In this document: in pieces, positions 49,698-61,489 of the stretch
Layout: every line of letters begins with the position of its first letter
How positions within the stretch are numbered: position 1 is the stretch's first letter
NCBI RefSeq assembly: GCF_045679555.1
Contig: NC_092087.1
Coordinates: 22,282,925-22,346,924 of the forward strand
From: Salvelinus alpinus
Taxonomy: Eukaryota > Chordata > Actinopteri > Salmoniformes > Salmonidae
DNA: 64,000 nucleotides
Direction: 5' to 3'
Made by a program: the position numbers and the translations under genes
Notes under the pieces: generated by a model
The model's database searches: none
Told to the model about the DNA's origin: nothing
Seen by the model: the letters and a program-made list of their open reading frames with translations, nothing else

Positions 49698-51990
49698 ATA
49701 CATTTACATTACATTTAAGTCATTTAGCAGACGCTCTTATCCAGAGCGACTTACAAATTGGTGCATTCACCTTATGACATCCAGTGGAACAACCACTTTA
49801 CAATAGTGCATCTAAATCTTTTAAGGGGGGGGGGGGGGGGTCAGAAGGATTACTTTATCCTATCCTAGGTATTCCTTGAAGAGGTGGGGTTTCAGGTGTC
49901 TCCGGAAGGTGGTGATTGACTCCGCTGTCCTGGCGTCGTGAGGGAGTTTGTTCCACCATTGGGGTGCCAGAGCAGCGAACAGTTTTGACTGGGCTGAGCG
50001 GGAACTGTACTTCCTCAGTGGTAGGGAGGCGAGCAGGCCAGAGGTGGATGAACGCAGTGCCCTTGTTTGGGTGTAGGGCCTGATCAGAGCCTGAAGGTAC
50101 TGAGGTGCCGTTCCCCTCACAGCTCCGTAGGCAAGCACCATGGTCTTGTAGCGGATGCGAGCTTCAACTGGAAGCCAGTGGAGAGAGCGGAGGAGCGGGG
50201 TGACGTGAGAGAACTTGGGAAGGTTGAACACCAGACGGGCTGCGGCGTTCTGGATGAGTTGTAGGGGTTTAATGGCACAGGCAGGGAGCCCAGCCAACAG
50301 CGAGTTGCAGTAATCCAGACGGGAGATGACAAGTGCCTGGATTAGGACCTGCGCCGCTTCCTGTGTGAGGCAGGGTCGTACTCTGCGGATGTTGTAGAGC
50401 ATGAACCTACAGGAACGGGCCACCGCCTTGATGTTAGTTGAGAACGACAGGGTGTTGTCCAGGATCACGCCAAGGTTCTTAGCGCTCTGGGAGGAGGACA
50501 CAATGGAGTTGTCAACCGTGATGGCGAGATCATGGAACGGGCAGTCCTTCCCCGGGAGGAAGAGCAGCTCCGTCTTGCCGAGGTTCAGCTTGAGGTGGTG
50601 GTCCGTCATCCACACTGATATGTCTGCCAGACATGCAGAGATGCGATTCGCCACCTGGTCATCAGAAGGGGGAAAGGAGAAAATGAATTGTGTGTCGTCT
50701 GCATAGCAATGATAGGAGAGACCATGTGAGGTTATGACAGAGCCAAGTGACTTGGTGTATAGCGAGAATAGGAGAGGGCCTAGAACAGAGCCCTGGGGGA
50801 CACCAGTGGTGAGAGCACGTGGTGAGGAGACAGATTCTCGCCACGCCACCTGGTAGGAGCGACCTGTCAGGTAGGACGCAATCCAAGCGTGGGCCGCGCC
50901 GGAGATGCCCAACTCGGAGAGGGTGGAGAGGAGGATCTGATGGTTCACAGTATCGAAGGCAGCCGATTGGTCTAGGAGGATGAGAGCAGAGGAGAGAGAG
51001 TTAGCTTTAGCAGTGCGGAGCGCCTCCGTGATACAGAGAAGAGCAGTCTCAGTTGAATGACTAGTCTTGAAACCTGACTGATTTGGATCAAGAAGGTCAT
51101 TCTGAGAGAGATAGCGGGAGAGCTGGCCAAGGACGGCACGTTCGAGAGTTTTGGAGAGAAAAGAAAGAAGGGATACTGGTCTGTAGTTGTTGACATCGGA
51201 GGGATCGAGTGTAGGTTTTTTCAGCAGGGGTGCAACTCTCGCTCTCTTGAAGACGGAAGGGACGTAGCCAGCGGTCAAGGATGAGTTGATGAGCGAGGTG
51301 AGGTAAGGGAGAAGGTCTCCGGAAATGGTCTGGAGAAGAGAGGAGGGGATAGGGTCAAGCGGGCAGGTTGTTGGGCGGCCGGCCGTCACAAGACGCGAGA
51401 TTTCATCTGGAGAGAGAGGGGAGAAAGAGGTCAGAGCACAGGGTAGGGCAGTGTGAGCAGAACCAGCGGTGTCGTTTGACTTAGCAAACGAGGATCGGAT
51501 GTCGTCGACCTTCTTTTCAAAATGGTTGACGAAGTCATCTGCAGAGAGGGAGGAGGGGGGAGGAGGGGGAGGAGGATTCAGGAGGGAGGAGAAGGTGGCA
51601 AAGAGCTTCCTAGGGTTAGAGGCAGATGCTTGGAATTTAGAGTGGTAGAAAGTGGCTTTAGCAGCAGAGACAGAAGAGGAAAATGTAGAGAGGAGGGAGT
51701 GAAAGGATGCCAGGTCCGCAGGGAGGCGAGTTTTCCTCCATTTCCGCTCGGCTGCCCGGAGCCCTGTTCTGTGAGCTCGCAATGAGTCGTCGAGCCACGG
51801 AGCAGGAGGGGAGGACCGAGCCGGCCTGGAGGATAGGGGACATAGAGAGTCAAAGGATGCAGAAAGGGAGGAGAGGAGGGTTGAGGAGGCAGAATCAGGA
51901 GATAGGTTGGAGAAGGTTTGAGCAGAGGGAAGAGATGATAGGATGGAAGAGGCCTTATAGGCCTTCACGCTTAAGCAAACAAAAGAAGTA
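49698..51990 (-). mobile_element. 5'-truncated LINE with long open reverse transcriptase frame
   Basis: The 3' end is the classical fish LINE tail (plus strand ACATTTACATTACATTTAAG, then TCATTTAGCAGACGCTCTTA and CCAGAGCGACTTACAAATTG). A run of 16 G lies at 49825-49840. The element has no endonuclease; its 5' end is about 51990. Distinct from the three other LINE families in the window. Confidence 0.85.
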
Positions 51991-52130
51991 GGAGGGCTGC
52001 TTAACAAAAATGACAGGAATCTAATGATAGGGCTTAACCAGGAAAAGGACAAATGGTAAACAGGTGTTGGAGCACTCAAAAACCAGGCATATACTGTATA
52101 CTGTATATAACTCTTCTTACACTCAGGCAT
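49860..52130 (-). CDS. LINE reverse transcriptase, open frame of 756 aa
   Basis: The first ~50 residues are flanking sequence; LINE sequence begins near KAYKASSILSSLPSAQTF. In order: the linker with PWLDDSLRAHRTGLRAAERK; CPLDPIPSSLLQT; NYRPVSLLSFLSKTLERAVL; FKTSHSTETALL; LILLDQSAAFDTVNHQIL (motif A; the usual Leu-Ser is Gln-Ser here, the catalytic Asp is present); [20 protein letters not shown] (motif B); [13 protein letters not shown] (motif C); HWLPVEARIRYKTMVLAYGA; and a C-terminus ending RHLKPHLFKEYLG. An unbroken frame of this length implies a fairly young insertion. Lacking endonuclease and promoter it is not autonomous. Confidence 0.85.
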   Translation of the reverse strand: MPECKKSYIQYTVYAWFLSAPTPVYHLSFSWLSPIIRFLSFLLSSPPTSFVCLSVKAYKASSILSSLPSAQTFSNLSPDSASSTLLSSLSASFDSLCPLSSRPARSSPPAPWLDDSLRAHRTGLRAAERKWRKTRLPADLASFHSLLSTFSSSVSAAKATFYHSKFQASASNPRKLFATFSSLLNPPPPPPPSSLSADDFVNHFEKKVDDIRSSFAKSNDTAGSAHTALPCALTSFSPLSPDEISRLVTAGRPTTCPLDPIPSSLLQTISGDLLPYLTSLINSSLTAGYVPSVFKRARVAPLLKKPTLDPSDVNNYRPVSLLSFLSKTLERAVLGQLSRYLSQNDLLDPNQSGFKTSHSTETALLCITEALRTAKANSLSSALILLDQSAAFDTVNHQILLSTLSELGISGAAHAWIASYLTGRSYQVAWRESVSSPRALTTGVPQGSVLGPLLFSLYTKSLGSVITSHGLSYHCYADDTQFIFSFPPSDDQVANRISACLADISVWMTDHHLKLNLGKTELLFLPGKDCPFHDLAITVDNSIVSSSQSAKNLGVILDNTLSFSTNIKAVARSCRFMLYNIRRVRPCLTQEAAQVLIQALVISRLDYCNSLLAGLPACAIKPLQLIQNAAARLVFNLPKFSHVTPLLRSLHWLPVEARIRYKTMVLAYGAVRGTAPQYLQALIRPYTQTRALRSSTSGLLASLPLRKYSSRSAQSKLFAALAPQWWNKLPHDARTAESITTFRRHLKPHLFKEYLG

Positions 52131-52802
52131 TATTCCATTATGAATACAGGTTGAAATTAAATTTCATGATTCTGAGAAAGGTCAAAAAATTTGGCCGCTT
52201 AGGAGTAATTCTCATCGATAACAAATTTGAGAAATACATGCCCTTACCTATGACCCAGCCACATACATTAAAAATAATCTAAATTTTAACAATATAATTA
52301 TGAAGCCAAATCAATTGTTTTAAATGAGAGCAATGCATTGGGGGAGGAGCTATGGTTATGCTGCGCTGCCACTTAGGGAGGTTTCAACCGTTGACACAGC
52401 AGCAGATCTGTAAACCAACTCATAATGGCAATTTACATTTAATGCGTTCTGTTTTATAACCGACCTTAAAGGAGAAGTAGGACTTTCATCCACAAATGTA
52501 CCTGCATTTTTATTAAATGTAAATAGTTTATAAGTGAATATCATAATGTAGTTATGTTTTTAGATTCTTCTTCCAGTTAGCGGATATCTTATTTTTTTCA
52601 AAGCCATTTTAGCTGAATCTAGCGTAGAATCATGGGAACTTGTTGCACTATATACTGAAGTTGCCTCCGTGCCAAGGCACGTGTTCCTAGGCAACCTCCC
52701 TGGACTTGCCCTGGCAGGCCTGCTCCCCCCTTGTGCCGTGGCTGAAGCCAGTGTGAGAAACTTGCTAGCAAACTAAGCTAAATAAATACTGCACTCTAAA
52801 CT
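51991..52802. other. No gene seen
   Basis: AT-rich spacer. The frames here show no domain. Confidence 0.4.
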
Positions 52803-53915
52803 AGTGATGGGAAATTTGGCAATTTTTACTGACTCAGATCTTTTTAATTCATTCAGTCAAAAAACAAATCTTTCGACTAATTTTGTTAATTTGATTCCCG
52901 TATTCCCAGAGAACGCAGGACCCCATACTGGCACAAACAATGTACATTTGTGATTGCTAGGCATACAAATAAGATAATTTATTGATACCTTTAAAATGAG
53001 GTCTAGTTGCGGCTGCAACCGGACTAGATTGTGAACACTCTTGGCGGAATGCAATTAATTGACTGCCGTGAGGGAGATGAATCACGCTTCACCATCTGGC
53101 TGCCCGACTAACAAATCTGGGTTTGGTGGATGCCAGGACAATGCTACCTGCCCGAATGCTAAGTGACAAATGTAAAGTTTGGTGGAGGACGAATAATGGT
53201 CTGGGGCTGTTTTTCATGGTTTGTGCTAGGCCCCTTAGTTCCCTTAAAGATAAATCTTAACGCTACTGCATACAATGACATTCTAGATGATTCTGTGCTT
53301 CCAACTTTGTGGCAATAGTTTGGGGAAGGCCCTTTCCTGTTTCAGCATGACAATGCCCCTATGCACAAAGCGAGGTCCATATAGAAATTATTTGTTGAGA
53401 TCGATGTGGAAGAAATTGACTGGCCTGCACAGAGTCCTGACCTCAACCACATTGAAACGCTTTGGGATGAATTGAAACGCCGACTGCGAGCCAAGCCTAA
53501 TAGCCCAACAGCAGTGCCCGACCTCACTAATGCTCTTGTGGCTGAATGGAAGCAAGTCCCTGCAGCAATGTTCCAGCATCTAATGAAAGACTTCCCAGAA
53601 GAGTGGAGGCTGTTAGAGCAGCAAAGGGGGGACCAACTCCATATTAAGGCCCATGGTTTTGGAATGAGATGTTTGACGAGCAGGTCTCCACATACCTTTG
53701 GTCATGTAGTGTATGATAGACAGTAGTCAGAGCACGTCTCCAGAGACGATGAGCATGAGGTGCGCATGTTAATCCTTCTGTAGGATTCATTGCAGCCAGC
53801 ACGTCGAACCCCTAAAATCAATGAGTCACTCTGAAAAACTCATTATGACTATCAAGTCTGTAAAAAGAGTAATTCAAAAAGAATGAATCATTCACGAACT
53901 GCACATCACTACTCC
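52803..53915. repeat. Non-autonomous terminal-repeat element split by a Tc1 fragment
   Basis: Left end TAGTGATGGGAAATTTGGC and right end GAACTGCACATCACTA are roughly inverted, with ATTCATTCAGTC-like and GAATGAATCATTC words inside each end. The middle (about 53050-53722) is a Tc1 transposase fragment of a different family. Superfamily not determined. Confidence 0.4.
53050..53722 (+). pseudogene. Tc1-like transposase, C-terminal half
   Basis: Runs from about DESRFTIWLPD-like sequence near 53075 through [11 protein letters not shown] and FQHDNAPMHKAR (second Asp) to EIDWPAQSPDLNHIETLWDE (third residue, Glu) and GDQLHIKAHGFG. It ends with TTTGGTCATGTAGTGTA, the inverted-repeat end of this Tc1 family. 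A stop near 53321 and another near 53381 interrupt it. The N-terminal half and left end are missing. Confidence 0.75.
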
Positions 53916-54069
53916 GAACCAGAAAACCTCTTTGCTAGATCCAAGATTCTTTAAATAGACAAAGCAAGGAAAGTAAACTTCAAAATGTGATGTAGTTTTT
54001 GGTAGATTTGCAGCAGTTGTTGGTAAATAATGCATCCTGCAATGTTCAAAAACAACTTACTCAACCTTT

Positions 54070-54829
54070 ACTTCTTCTTCTATTAACGGTGGTTGGCATC
54101 CAATTTGATGCATTACCGCCACCTACTAGACTGGAGTACAACTCCCTTATACTTTGATTGAAAAATAAAAATGCACTAAATAAATACCCTACCATCTAAC
54201 ACTACACTCACTCATTTCAACATTATATACAATTTTATTAACACCACCCTACTCCACTAATTAAATGTATTCATTGCTACCTCATGCCATCATCCTGAAA
54301 GGATGGGACATCACCACTTAACACACCCTGTAACTCTTCTGATGTCAAGTCTTGCACACCCAAATACCTCTCTGCAGCTGCCACCACAACCTCAATTTTC
54401 TGTGACTTCCGTTCCATCCCTGCAGTACAGCTGATAACCATTGCTATAAATGCAAAAAATCCAATCTTACTGAAACTTATATCACATTTTTTCCTATTCC
54501 TCTGTACTGGTATATCTCAACTACTCTCACCACTCCTCCCCCTTAACCCATCTTCCTCTACTTTCTTCACTGCCGCAGCAAAAGACAACTTCTGCACTAC
54601 TCTAACCCTGGAAACCTCAACCTGCCTCTCTCGCACGCTCCATGGGCACCCCTACAATTAACACATTCCACCACTTTCCCCAATACTACATATTCCTTTG
54701 TCTCATGCCCTTCTGCACATTTATAACACCTTGGACCCTACATCCTACACACTGCTGCCACATGCCCATAAGCTTGACACCTGTAACATCGTAATGTATT
54801 CGGCACATATGCTCGTACAGGATAACTTT
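54070..54829 (-). pseudogene. LINE ORF1-type CCHC zinc-knuckle fragment
   Basis: Read on the minus strand from 54829: RAYVPNTLRCYRCQAYGHVA, then AVC (a complete C-x2-C-x4-H-x4-C knuckle). After one in-frame stop comes GPRCYKCAEGHETKEY, where the last Cys is Tyr, then VECVNCRGAHG. Two or three consecutive knuckles with CxNCxGxH spacing are typical of ORF1 proteins of several LINE clades. The 3' part (54070-54180) has TAGGTGGCGGTAATGCATCA on the minus strand. No ORF2 is attached. Confidence 0.6.
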
Positions 54830-56983
54830 TACAGTTGAAGTCGAAATTTACATAGACTTAGGTTGGAGTCATTAAAACTTGTTTTTCAAACACTCCACAC
54901 ATTTCTGGTTAACAAACTATAGTTTTGGCAAGTCGGTTAGGACATCTACTTTGTGCATGACGGAAGTAATTTTTCCAACAATTGTTTACAGACAGATTGT
55001 TTCACTTATAATTCACTGTATCACAAGTCCAGTGGGTCAGAAGTTTACATACACTAAGTTGACTGTGCCTTTAAACAGCTGTAAAATTCCATAAAATGAT
55101 GTCATGGCTTTAGAAGCTTCTGATAGGCTAATTGACATAATTTCAGTCATGGAGGTGTACCTGTGGATGTATTTCAAGGCCTACCAAACAATAGTACGCA
55201 AGTATCAACACCATGGGACCACGCAGCCGCCATACCGCTCAGGAAGGAGATGCGTTCTGTCTCCTAGAGATGAACGTACTTTGGTGCAAATCATTCCCAG
55301 AACAACAACAAAGGACCTTGTGAAGATGCTGGGGGAAACAGGTACAAAAGTATCTATATCCACAGTAAAACGAGTTCTATATCGACATAACCTGAAAGGC
55401 CGCTCAGCATGGAAGAAGCCACTGCTCCAAAACCGCCATAAAAAAGCCAGACTACGGTTTGCAACTGCACATGGGGACAAAGATCGTACTTTTTGGAGAA
55501 ATGTCCTCTGGTCTGATGAAACAAAAATAGAACTGTTTGGCCATAATGACGATCGTTATGTTTGGAGGGAAAAGGGGGAGGCTTGAAGCACCGGGATGGC
55601 AGCATCATGTTGTGGGGGTGCTTTACTGCAGGATGGACTGGTGCACTTCACAAAATAGATGGCATCATGAGGCAGGAAAATTATGTGGATATATTGAAGC
55701 AACAAAACAGTCCAAGATGGCGTAGCAGTGCAGACGTTGTTTGTCGTTGTAAATGTATATACTTTTTTTGTATATATTTCAATCTCTTTTTCCATTTTTT
55801 TTATTAAATATACCTTCCGGCAACCCGCCTCACCCAATGTGATACGGATCTGCTATTTTTAGACCTTATAGCTAGAACCTCCATCAGAGGCTAGCCATCA
55901 GCAGCTAACCAGCTAATTAGCTACTATCTATTTAGTCATTGTTAGCCACTGCTAGTGGCCTTTACCTTTAGCTCAGACACCAGCCTCTTTTAGCCTGGAT
56001 AATACTTGCCAGTCTGCACAGTGCGATATCAATCCTGAGCATACCGGACTGCTTTCCTCCACTACAACACCGGATTCCTGCCGTAAGCCATGGACCATTA
56101 CTCCTGATCATCGCAGCTAGCTAGCTGCTACTGAGCGGCACAGCCCCAAAGCTAGCCTTGAGCCAGGCCCATTTCCCGGCCTGCTCAGTGGACCCTATGA
56201 TCACTCGGCTACACAGCTGATGCCTCGCGGACTCTTCACTAACACAACTAGAATACACTACATCACCGGATTCCTGCTGTAAGCTCTGGACCTTTGCATC
56301 GGATCATCACAGCTATCTAGTTGCTACCGAGTGGTTATAGTGGCTAACGCCCTTGTCCTGAAGCTAGCACCAGTTATCCTCGAGCCAGACACATCTCCCT
56401 TTTAGCAAACAAAATTACTCCAGCTACAAACCTCTTTTGCCAATTAGCCTGGACCCTTTGTCGACACGGAGCTCCGACTGATCTATCACGACTGGTCTGC
56501 TGACGTAATTCCGTCCAATGTGCCCTCAATCGGCCTTTACCGGACGCCGGTGAAGACGTTTCTGCTAGTCCCAGTCTGCTAGCTCTATAAACGCTGTGTC
56601 TCCCGCTTGCTAGCAAAGTAACGACTACCTAGCGGCTTCCCTGTTTCATCTATTGCTGTTCACTGGACCCTATGATCACTTGGCTACATAGCTGATGCCT
56701 GCTGGACTGTTCATTAATCACGGTACTCCATTTCGTTTATTTTGTTTATCTGTTGGCCCCAGCCTCGAACTCAGGCTGTGTAGTTAACTGATCCTCTCTG
56801 CCCATTCATCGCCATTTTACCTGTTGTTGTTGACTTAGCTGATTAGCTGTTGTTGTCTTACCCGTTGTTGTCTTAGCTATCTCTCCCAATCAACACCTGT
56901 GATTGCTTTATGCCTCGCTTTATGGCTCTCTCTAATGTCAATATGCCTTGTATACTGTTGTTTAGGGTAGTTATCATAGTTTT

Positions 56984-57900
56984 TTGTACTGCGGAGCCCC
57001 TAGTCCCACTCAACATGCCTCAGATACCTATTTTGTCCCACCTCCCACTCATGCGGTGACCTCACCCAGCATAACTAGTGCATCCAGAGATGCAACCTCT
57101 CTTATCGTCATTCAATGCCTAGGTTTACCTCCACTGTACCCGCACCCTACCATACCCCTGTCTGTACATTATGCCCTGAAACTATCCTACAACGGCCAGA
57201 AATCTGCTCCTTTTATTCTCTGTCCCCAACGCACTAGACGACCGGTATTGATAGCCTTTAGCCGTACCCGCATCCTACTCCTCCTCTGTTCCTCGGGTGA
57301 TGTAGAGGTTAAACCAGGCCCTGTGTGTCCCCAGGCGCTCTCATTTGTTGACTTCTGTAACCGTAAAAGCCTTGGTTTCATGCATGTTAACATTAGAAGA
57401 TTCCTCTCTAAATGTGTTTTACTCACTGCTTTAGCACACTACGCCAACCCTGATGTCCTTACCGTGTCTGAATCCTGGCTTAAGAAGGCCACCAAAAGTC
57501 CTGAAATTTCCATCCCCAACTACAACTTTTTACATCAAGATAGAACTGCCAAAGGGGGAGGAGTTAGCCTGCAAAGTTCTGTCATACTTTCCAGGTCTGT
57601 GCCCAAACAGAAAGCTTCTAATTAAAAAAATTATTCTCTTCAGGAATAAGTCTCTCGCGGTTGCCGCCTGTTATAGACCCCCCTCAGCTCCCAGCTGTGC
57701 CCTGATTGCCCCCCCATCGATCGTCAGAGTTTGTACTGCTAGGTGACCTAAACTGGGATATGCTTAACACCCCGCCGGGTGTCCTACTATCGAAGCTAGA
57801 TGCCCTCAATCTCAAACAAATGATCAAGGAACCCACCAGGTACAACCCTAAATCTGTAACCATGGGCACGCTCATAGATATCATCCGTTAAACGCTACAG
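56984..57900 (+). pseudogene. LINE 2A-like motif and endonuclease start
   Basis: Frame 56984-57625: a ~100-residue leader, LLCSSGDVEVKPGPVCPQAL, then the endonuclease opening KSLGFMHVNIRRFLSK and PDVLTVSESWLKKATK (catalytic Glu). Frames 57453-57746 and 57706-57891 continue with VAACYRPPSAP and LLGDLNWDMLNTP (Asp-Leu-Asn catalytic box). Frame changes separate them. A segment ahead of 57890 seems missing compared with the sister copy at 37.6-37.8 kb. Confidence 0.75.
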
Positions 57901-58004
57901 TCAAACGCTCCCTAAAACACTTCAGTGAGCAGGCCTTTCTAATCGACCTGGCCCTGGTATCCTGGAAGGATATTGACCTCATCCCGTCAGTAGAGGATGC
58001 CTGG

Positions 58005-60081
58005 TTGTTCTTTCAAAGTTATTTCTTCACCATCTTAAATAAGCATGCCCCTTTCAAAAAATGTAGAACTAAGAAGAGATATAGCCCTTGGTTCACTCCA
58101 GACCTGACTGCCCTCGACCAGCACAAAAACATCCTGTGGCGGACTGCACTTGCATCGAATAGTCCCTGCGATATGCAACTTTTCAGTGAAGTCAGGAACC
58201 AATACACACAGTCAGTTACGAAAGCAAAGGCTAGCTTTTTCAAACAGAAATTTGCATCCTGTAGCTCTAACTCCAAAAAGTTTTGCAACACTGTAAAGTC
58301 CATGGAGAATAAGAGCACCTCCTCCCAGATGCCCACTGCACCTAGGCTAGGAAACACTGTCACCACCGATAAATCCACGATAATCGAGAATTTCAATAAG
58401 CATTTCTCTACAGCTGGCCATGATTTCCTACTGGCTACCCCAACCCCGGCCAACAGCTCTGACCCCCCCCCCCCCCCCCCCCGCAGCTACTTGCCCAAGG
58501 CTCCCCAGCTTCTCCTTCACCCAAATCCAGATAGCAGATGTTCTGGAAAAGCTGCAAAACCTGGACCCGTACAAATCAGCTGGACTAGACAACCTGGACC
58601 CTCTTTCTAAAATTATCCGCCGCCATTGTTGCAACCCCTATTACCAGTCTGTTCAACCTCTCTTTCATATCATCCGAGATTCCTAAAGATTGGAAAGCTG
58701 CCGCGGTCATCCCCCTCTTCAAAGGGGGTGACACTCTAGACCCAAACTGTTACAGACCTTTATCCATCCTGCCCTGCCTATCTAAGGTCTTCGAAAGCCA
58801 AGTTAACAAACAGATCACTGACCGTTTCGAATCCCACCGTACCTTCTCCGCTGTGCAATCTGGTTTCCGAGCTGGTTACGGGTGCACCTCAGCCACACTC
58901 AAGGTACTAAACAATATCATAACCACCATCGATAAAAGACAGTACTATGCAGCCGTCTTCATCGACCTGGCCAAGGCTTTCGACTCTGTCAATCACCGTA
59001 TTCTTATCGGCAGACTCAACAGCCTTGGTTTCTCAAATGACTGCCTCGCCTGGTTCACCAACTACTTCTCAGATAGAGTTCAGTGTGTCAAATCGGAGGG
59101 CCTGTTGTCCGGACCTCGGGCAGTCTCTATGGGGGTACCACAGGGTTCAATTCTCGGGCCGACTCTTTTCTCTGTATATTTCAACGATGTCGCTCTTGCT
59201 GTGGGTGATTCCTTGTTCCACCTTTACACAGACAACACCATTCTGTATACATCCGGCACCTCTTTGGACACTATGTTAACAAACCTCCAAACGAGCTTCA
59301 ATGCCATACAACACTCCTTCCGTGGCCTCCAACTGCTCTTAAACGCTAGTAAAATTAAATGTATGCTCTTCAACCGATTGCTGCCCGCACCCGCCCGCCC
59401 GACTAGCATCACTACTCTGGACGGTTCTGACATAGAATATGTGCACAACTACAAATACCTAGGTGTCTGGCTAGACTGTAAACTCTCCTTCCAGACTCAT
59501 ATTAAGCATCTCCAATCCAAAATTAAATCTAGAATCGGTTTCCTATTTCGCAACAACGCCTCCTTCTCTCATGCTGCCAAACATACCCTCGTATAACGGA
59601 CTATCCACTGATCCTCGACTTCGGCGATGTCATTTACAAAATAGCCTCCAACACTCTACTCAGCAAACTGGATGCAGTCTATCACAGTGCCATCCGTTTT
59701 GTCACCAAAGCCCCATATACCACCCACCACTGCGACCTGTATGCTCTCGTCGGCTGGCCCTCGCTACATATTCGTCGCCAGACCCACTGGCTCCAGGTCA
59801 TCTATAAGTCTTTGCTAGGTAAAGCTCCGCCTTATCTCAGCTCACTGGTCACCATAGCAACACCCACCCGTAGCACGCGCTCCAGCAGGTATATCTCACT
59901 GGTCATCCCCAACGCCAGCCCCTCTGGCCGCTTTTCCTTCCAGTTCTCTGCTGCCAATGACTGGAACGAATTGCAAAAATCGCTGAAGTTGGAGACTTAT
60001 ATCTCCCTCACTAACTTTAAGCATCAGCTATCTGAGCAGCTTACCGATCGCTGCAGCTGTACACAGCCCATCTGTAAATAG
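58005..60081 (+). pseudogene. LINE linker and reverse transcriptase
   Basis: 58005-58610 is the linker (YSPWFTPDLTALDQHKNILW). 58853-59596 is the RT: QSGFRAGYGCTSATLKVLNN, FIDLAKAFDSVNHRILIG (motif A), GVPQGSILGPTLFSVYFNDV (motif B), HLYTDNTILYTS (motif C, where the second catalytic Asp is Asn; the sister copy at 36.4 kb has YTDD). 59571-60081 is the C-terminal region (HWLQVIYKSLLGKAPPYLSS near 59790). Not active: catalytic change plus frame breaks. Confidence 0.8.
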
Positions 60082-60932
60082 CCCATCGAACTACCTACCT
60101 CATCCCCATATTGTTTTTAATTTACTTTTTTTGCTCTTTTGCACACCGGTATTTCTACTTGCACATCAACATCTGCACATCTATCACTCCAGTGTTCATT
60201 TGCTAAATTGTAATTACTTCGCTACCATGGCCTATTTATTGCCTTACCTCCTTACTCCATTTGCACACACTGTATATAGATTTTTCTATTGTGTTATTGA
60301 CTGTACTTTTGTTTATCCCACGTGTAACTCTGTGTTGTTGTTTTTTGTCGCACTGCTTTGCTTTATCTTGGCCAGGTCGCAGTTGTAAATGAGAACTTGT
60401 TCTCAACTGGCCTACCTGGTTAAATAAAGGTGAAATAAATAAACATCTCAAGACATCAGTCAGGAAGTTAAAGCTTGGTCGCAAATGGGTCTTCCAAATG
60501 GACAATGACCCCAAGCATACTTCCAAATTTATGTCAAAATGGCCTAAGGACAACAAAGTCATATTGGAATGGCCATCACAAAGCCCTGACCTCAATCCCA
60601 TAGACAATTTGTGGGCAGAACTGAAAAAGCGTGTGCGAGCAAGGAGGCCTACAAACCTGACTCAGTTACACCAGCTCTGTCAGGAGGAATGGGACAAAAT
60701 TCACCCAACTTATTGTGGGACGCTTGTGGAAGGCTACCTTAAAAGTTTGACCCAAATTTAACAATTTAACGGAAATGCTACCAAATACTAATTGAGTGTA
60801 TGTAAACTTCTGACCCACTGGGAATGTGATGAAAAAAATAAAAGCTGAAAGAAATAATTCTCTCTACTATTATTCTGACATTTCACATTCTTAAAATAAA
60901 GTGGTGATCCTAACTGACCTGAGACAGGGAAT

Positions 60933-61489
60933 TGTCATGTTTTGTCTTTGATCATCATGTCTTGTCCCTGTGCTTCCCTCTGCTGGTCTTATTAGGTTCT
61001 TTCCCTCTTTCTATCCCTCTCTCTCCCCCTCCCTCTCTCCCTCTCTCGCTCTCTCTCTCTATCGTTCCGTTCCTGCTCCCAGCTGTTTCTCATTCTCCTA
61101 ACGACCTCATTTACTCTTTCACACCTGTCCCCTATTTTGCCCTCTGATTAGAGTCCCTATTTCTCCCTCTGTTTTCCGCTTCTGTCCTTGTCGGATTCTT
61201 GTTTGATGTTTGCTGTTCTGTGTCCTTGTTCCGCCCTGTCGTGTTTTTGCCTTCTTCAGATGCTGCGTGTGAGCAGGTGTCTATGTCAGCTACGGCCTGT
61301 GCCTTCCTGAAGTGACCTGCAGTCTGTGGTCGCGTCTCCAGTCGTTCCTCTCTACTGACGAGAGGATTTCAGTTTCCTGTTTTGGATTTACCTTTGATAA
61401 TATCCAGGAGAATCATTGTTTGTTTAATACTGGAATAAAGACTCTGTTTCTATTACGTCGCTTTTGGGTCCTCATTCACCAGCATAACA
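60933..61489 (+). repeat. 5' LTR of the right-hand Gypsy element
   Basis: 557 bp, TGTCATGTTTTGTC to AGCATAACA. A CT-rich tract lies at about 61000-61070. AATAAAG at 61434-61440 could serve as the polyadenylation signal. Left neighbour is Tc1 sequence (GAGACAGGGAA). Confidence 0.8.

Larger units (their letters stand above)
55705..60441 (+). mobile_element. LINE, about 4.7 kb, inserted in the Tc1 transposase
   Basis: Flanked by AACA on both sides (55701-55704 and 60442-60445). It starts near AAACAGTCCAAGATGGCG, has a ~1.3-kb leader, a 2A-like motif, endonuclease, linker and reverse transcriptase, and ends CCTGGTTAAATAAAGGTGAAATAAATAA. It carries several stops and frame changes plus a run of 20 C (58463-58482), so it is inactive. 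Same family as 35142-38336 and the tail at 6783-6890. Jockey-superfamily style; clade not assigned. Confidence 0.85.
54830..60932 (+). mobile_element. Tc1-like transposon split by a LINE and capped by a Gypsy insertion
   Basis: Left end TACAGTTGAAGTCGAAATTT at 54830. Transposase pieces before the LINE (55104-55586: YQTIVRKYQHHGTTQPPYRS, TFWRNVLWSDETKIELFGHN with the first catalytic Asp) and after it (60498-60761: [40 protein letters not shown]). The third catalytic Glu is Asp in this copy. Element sequence stops at 60704-60932, where an LTR begins, so the right inverted repeat is outside the visible part. The LINE (55705-60441) is flanked by AACA. Same family as 32346-33832. Confidence 0.9.
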
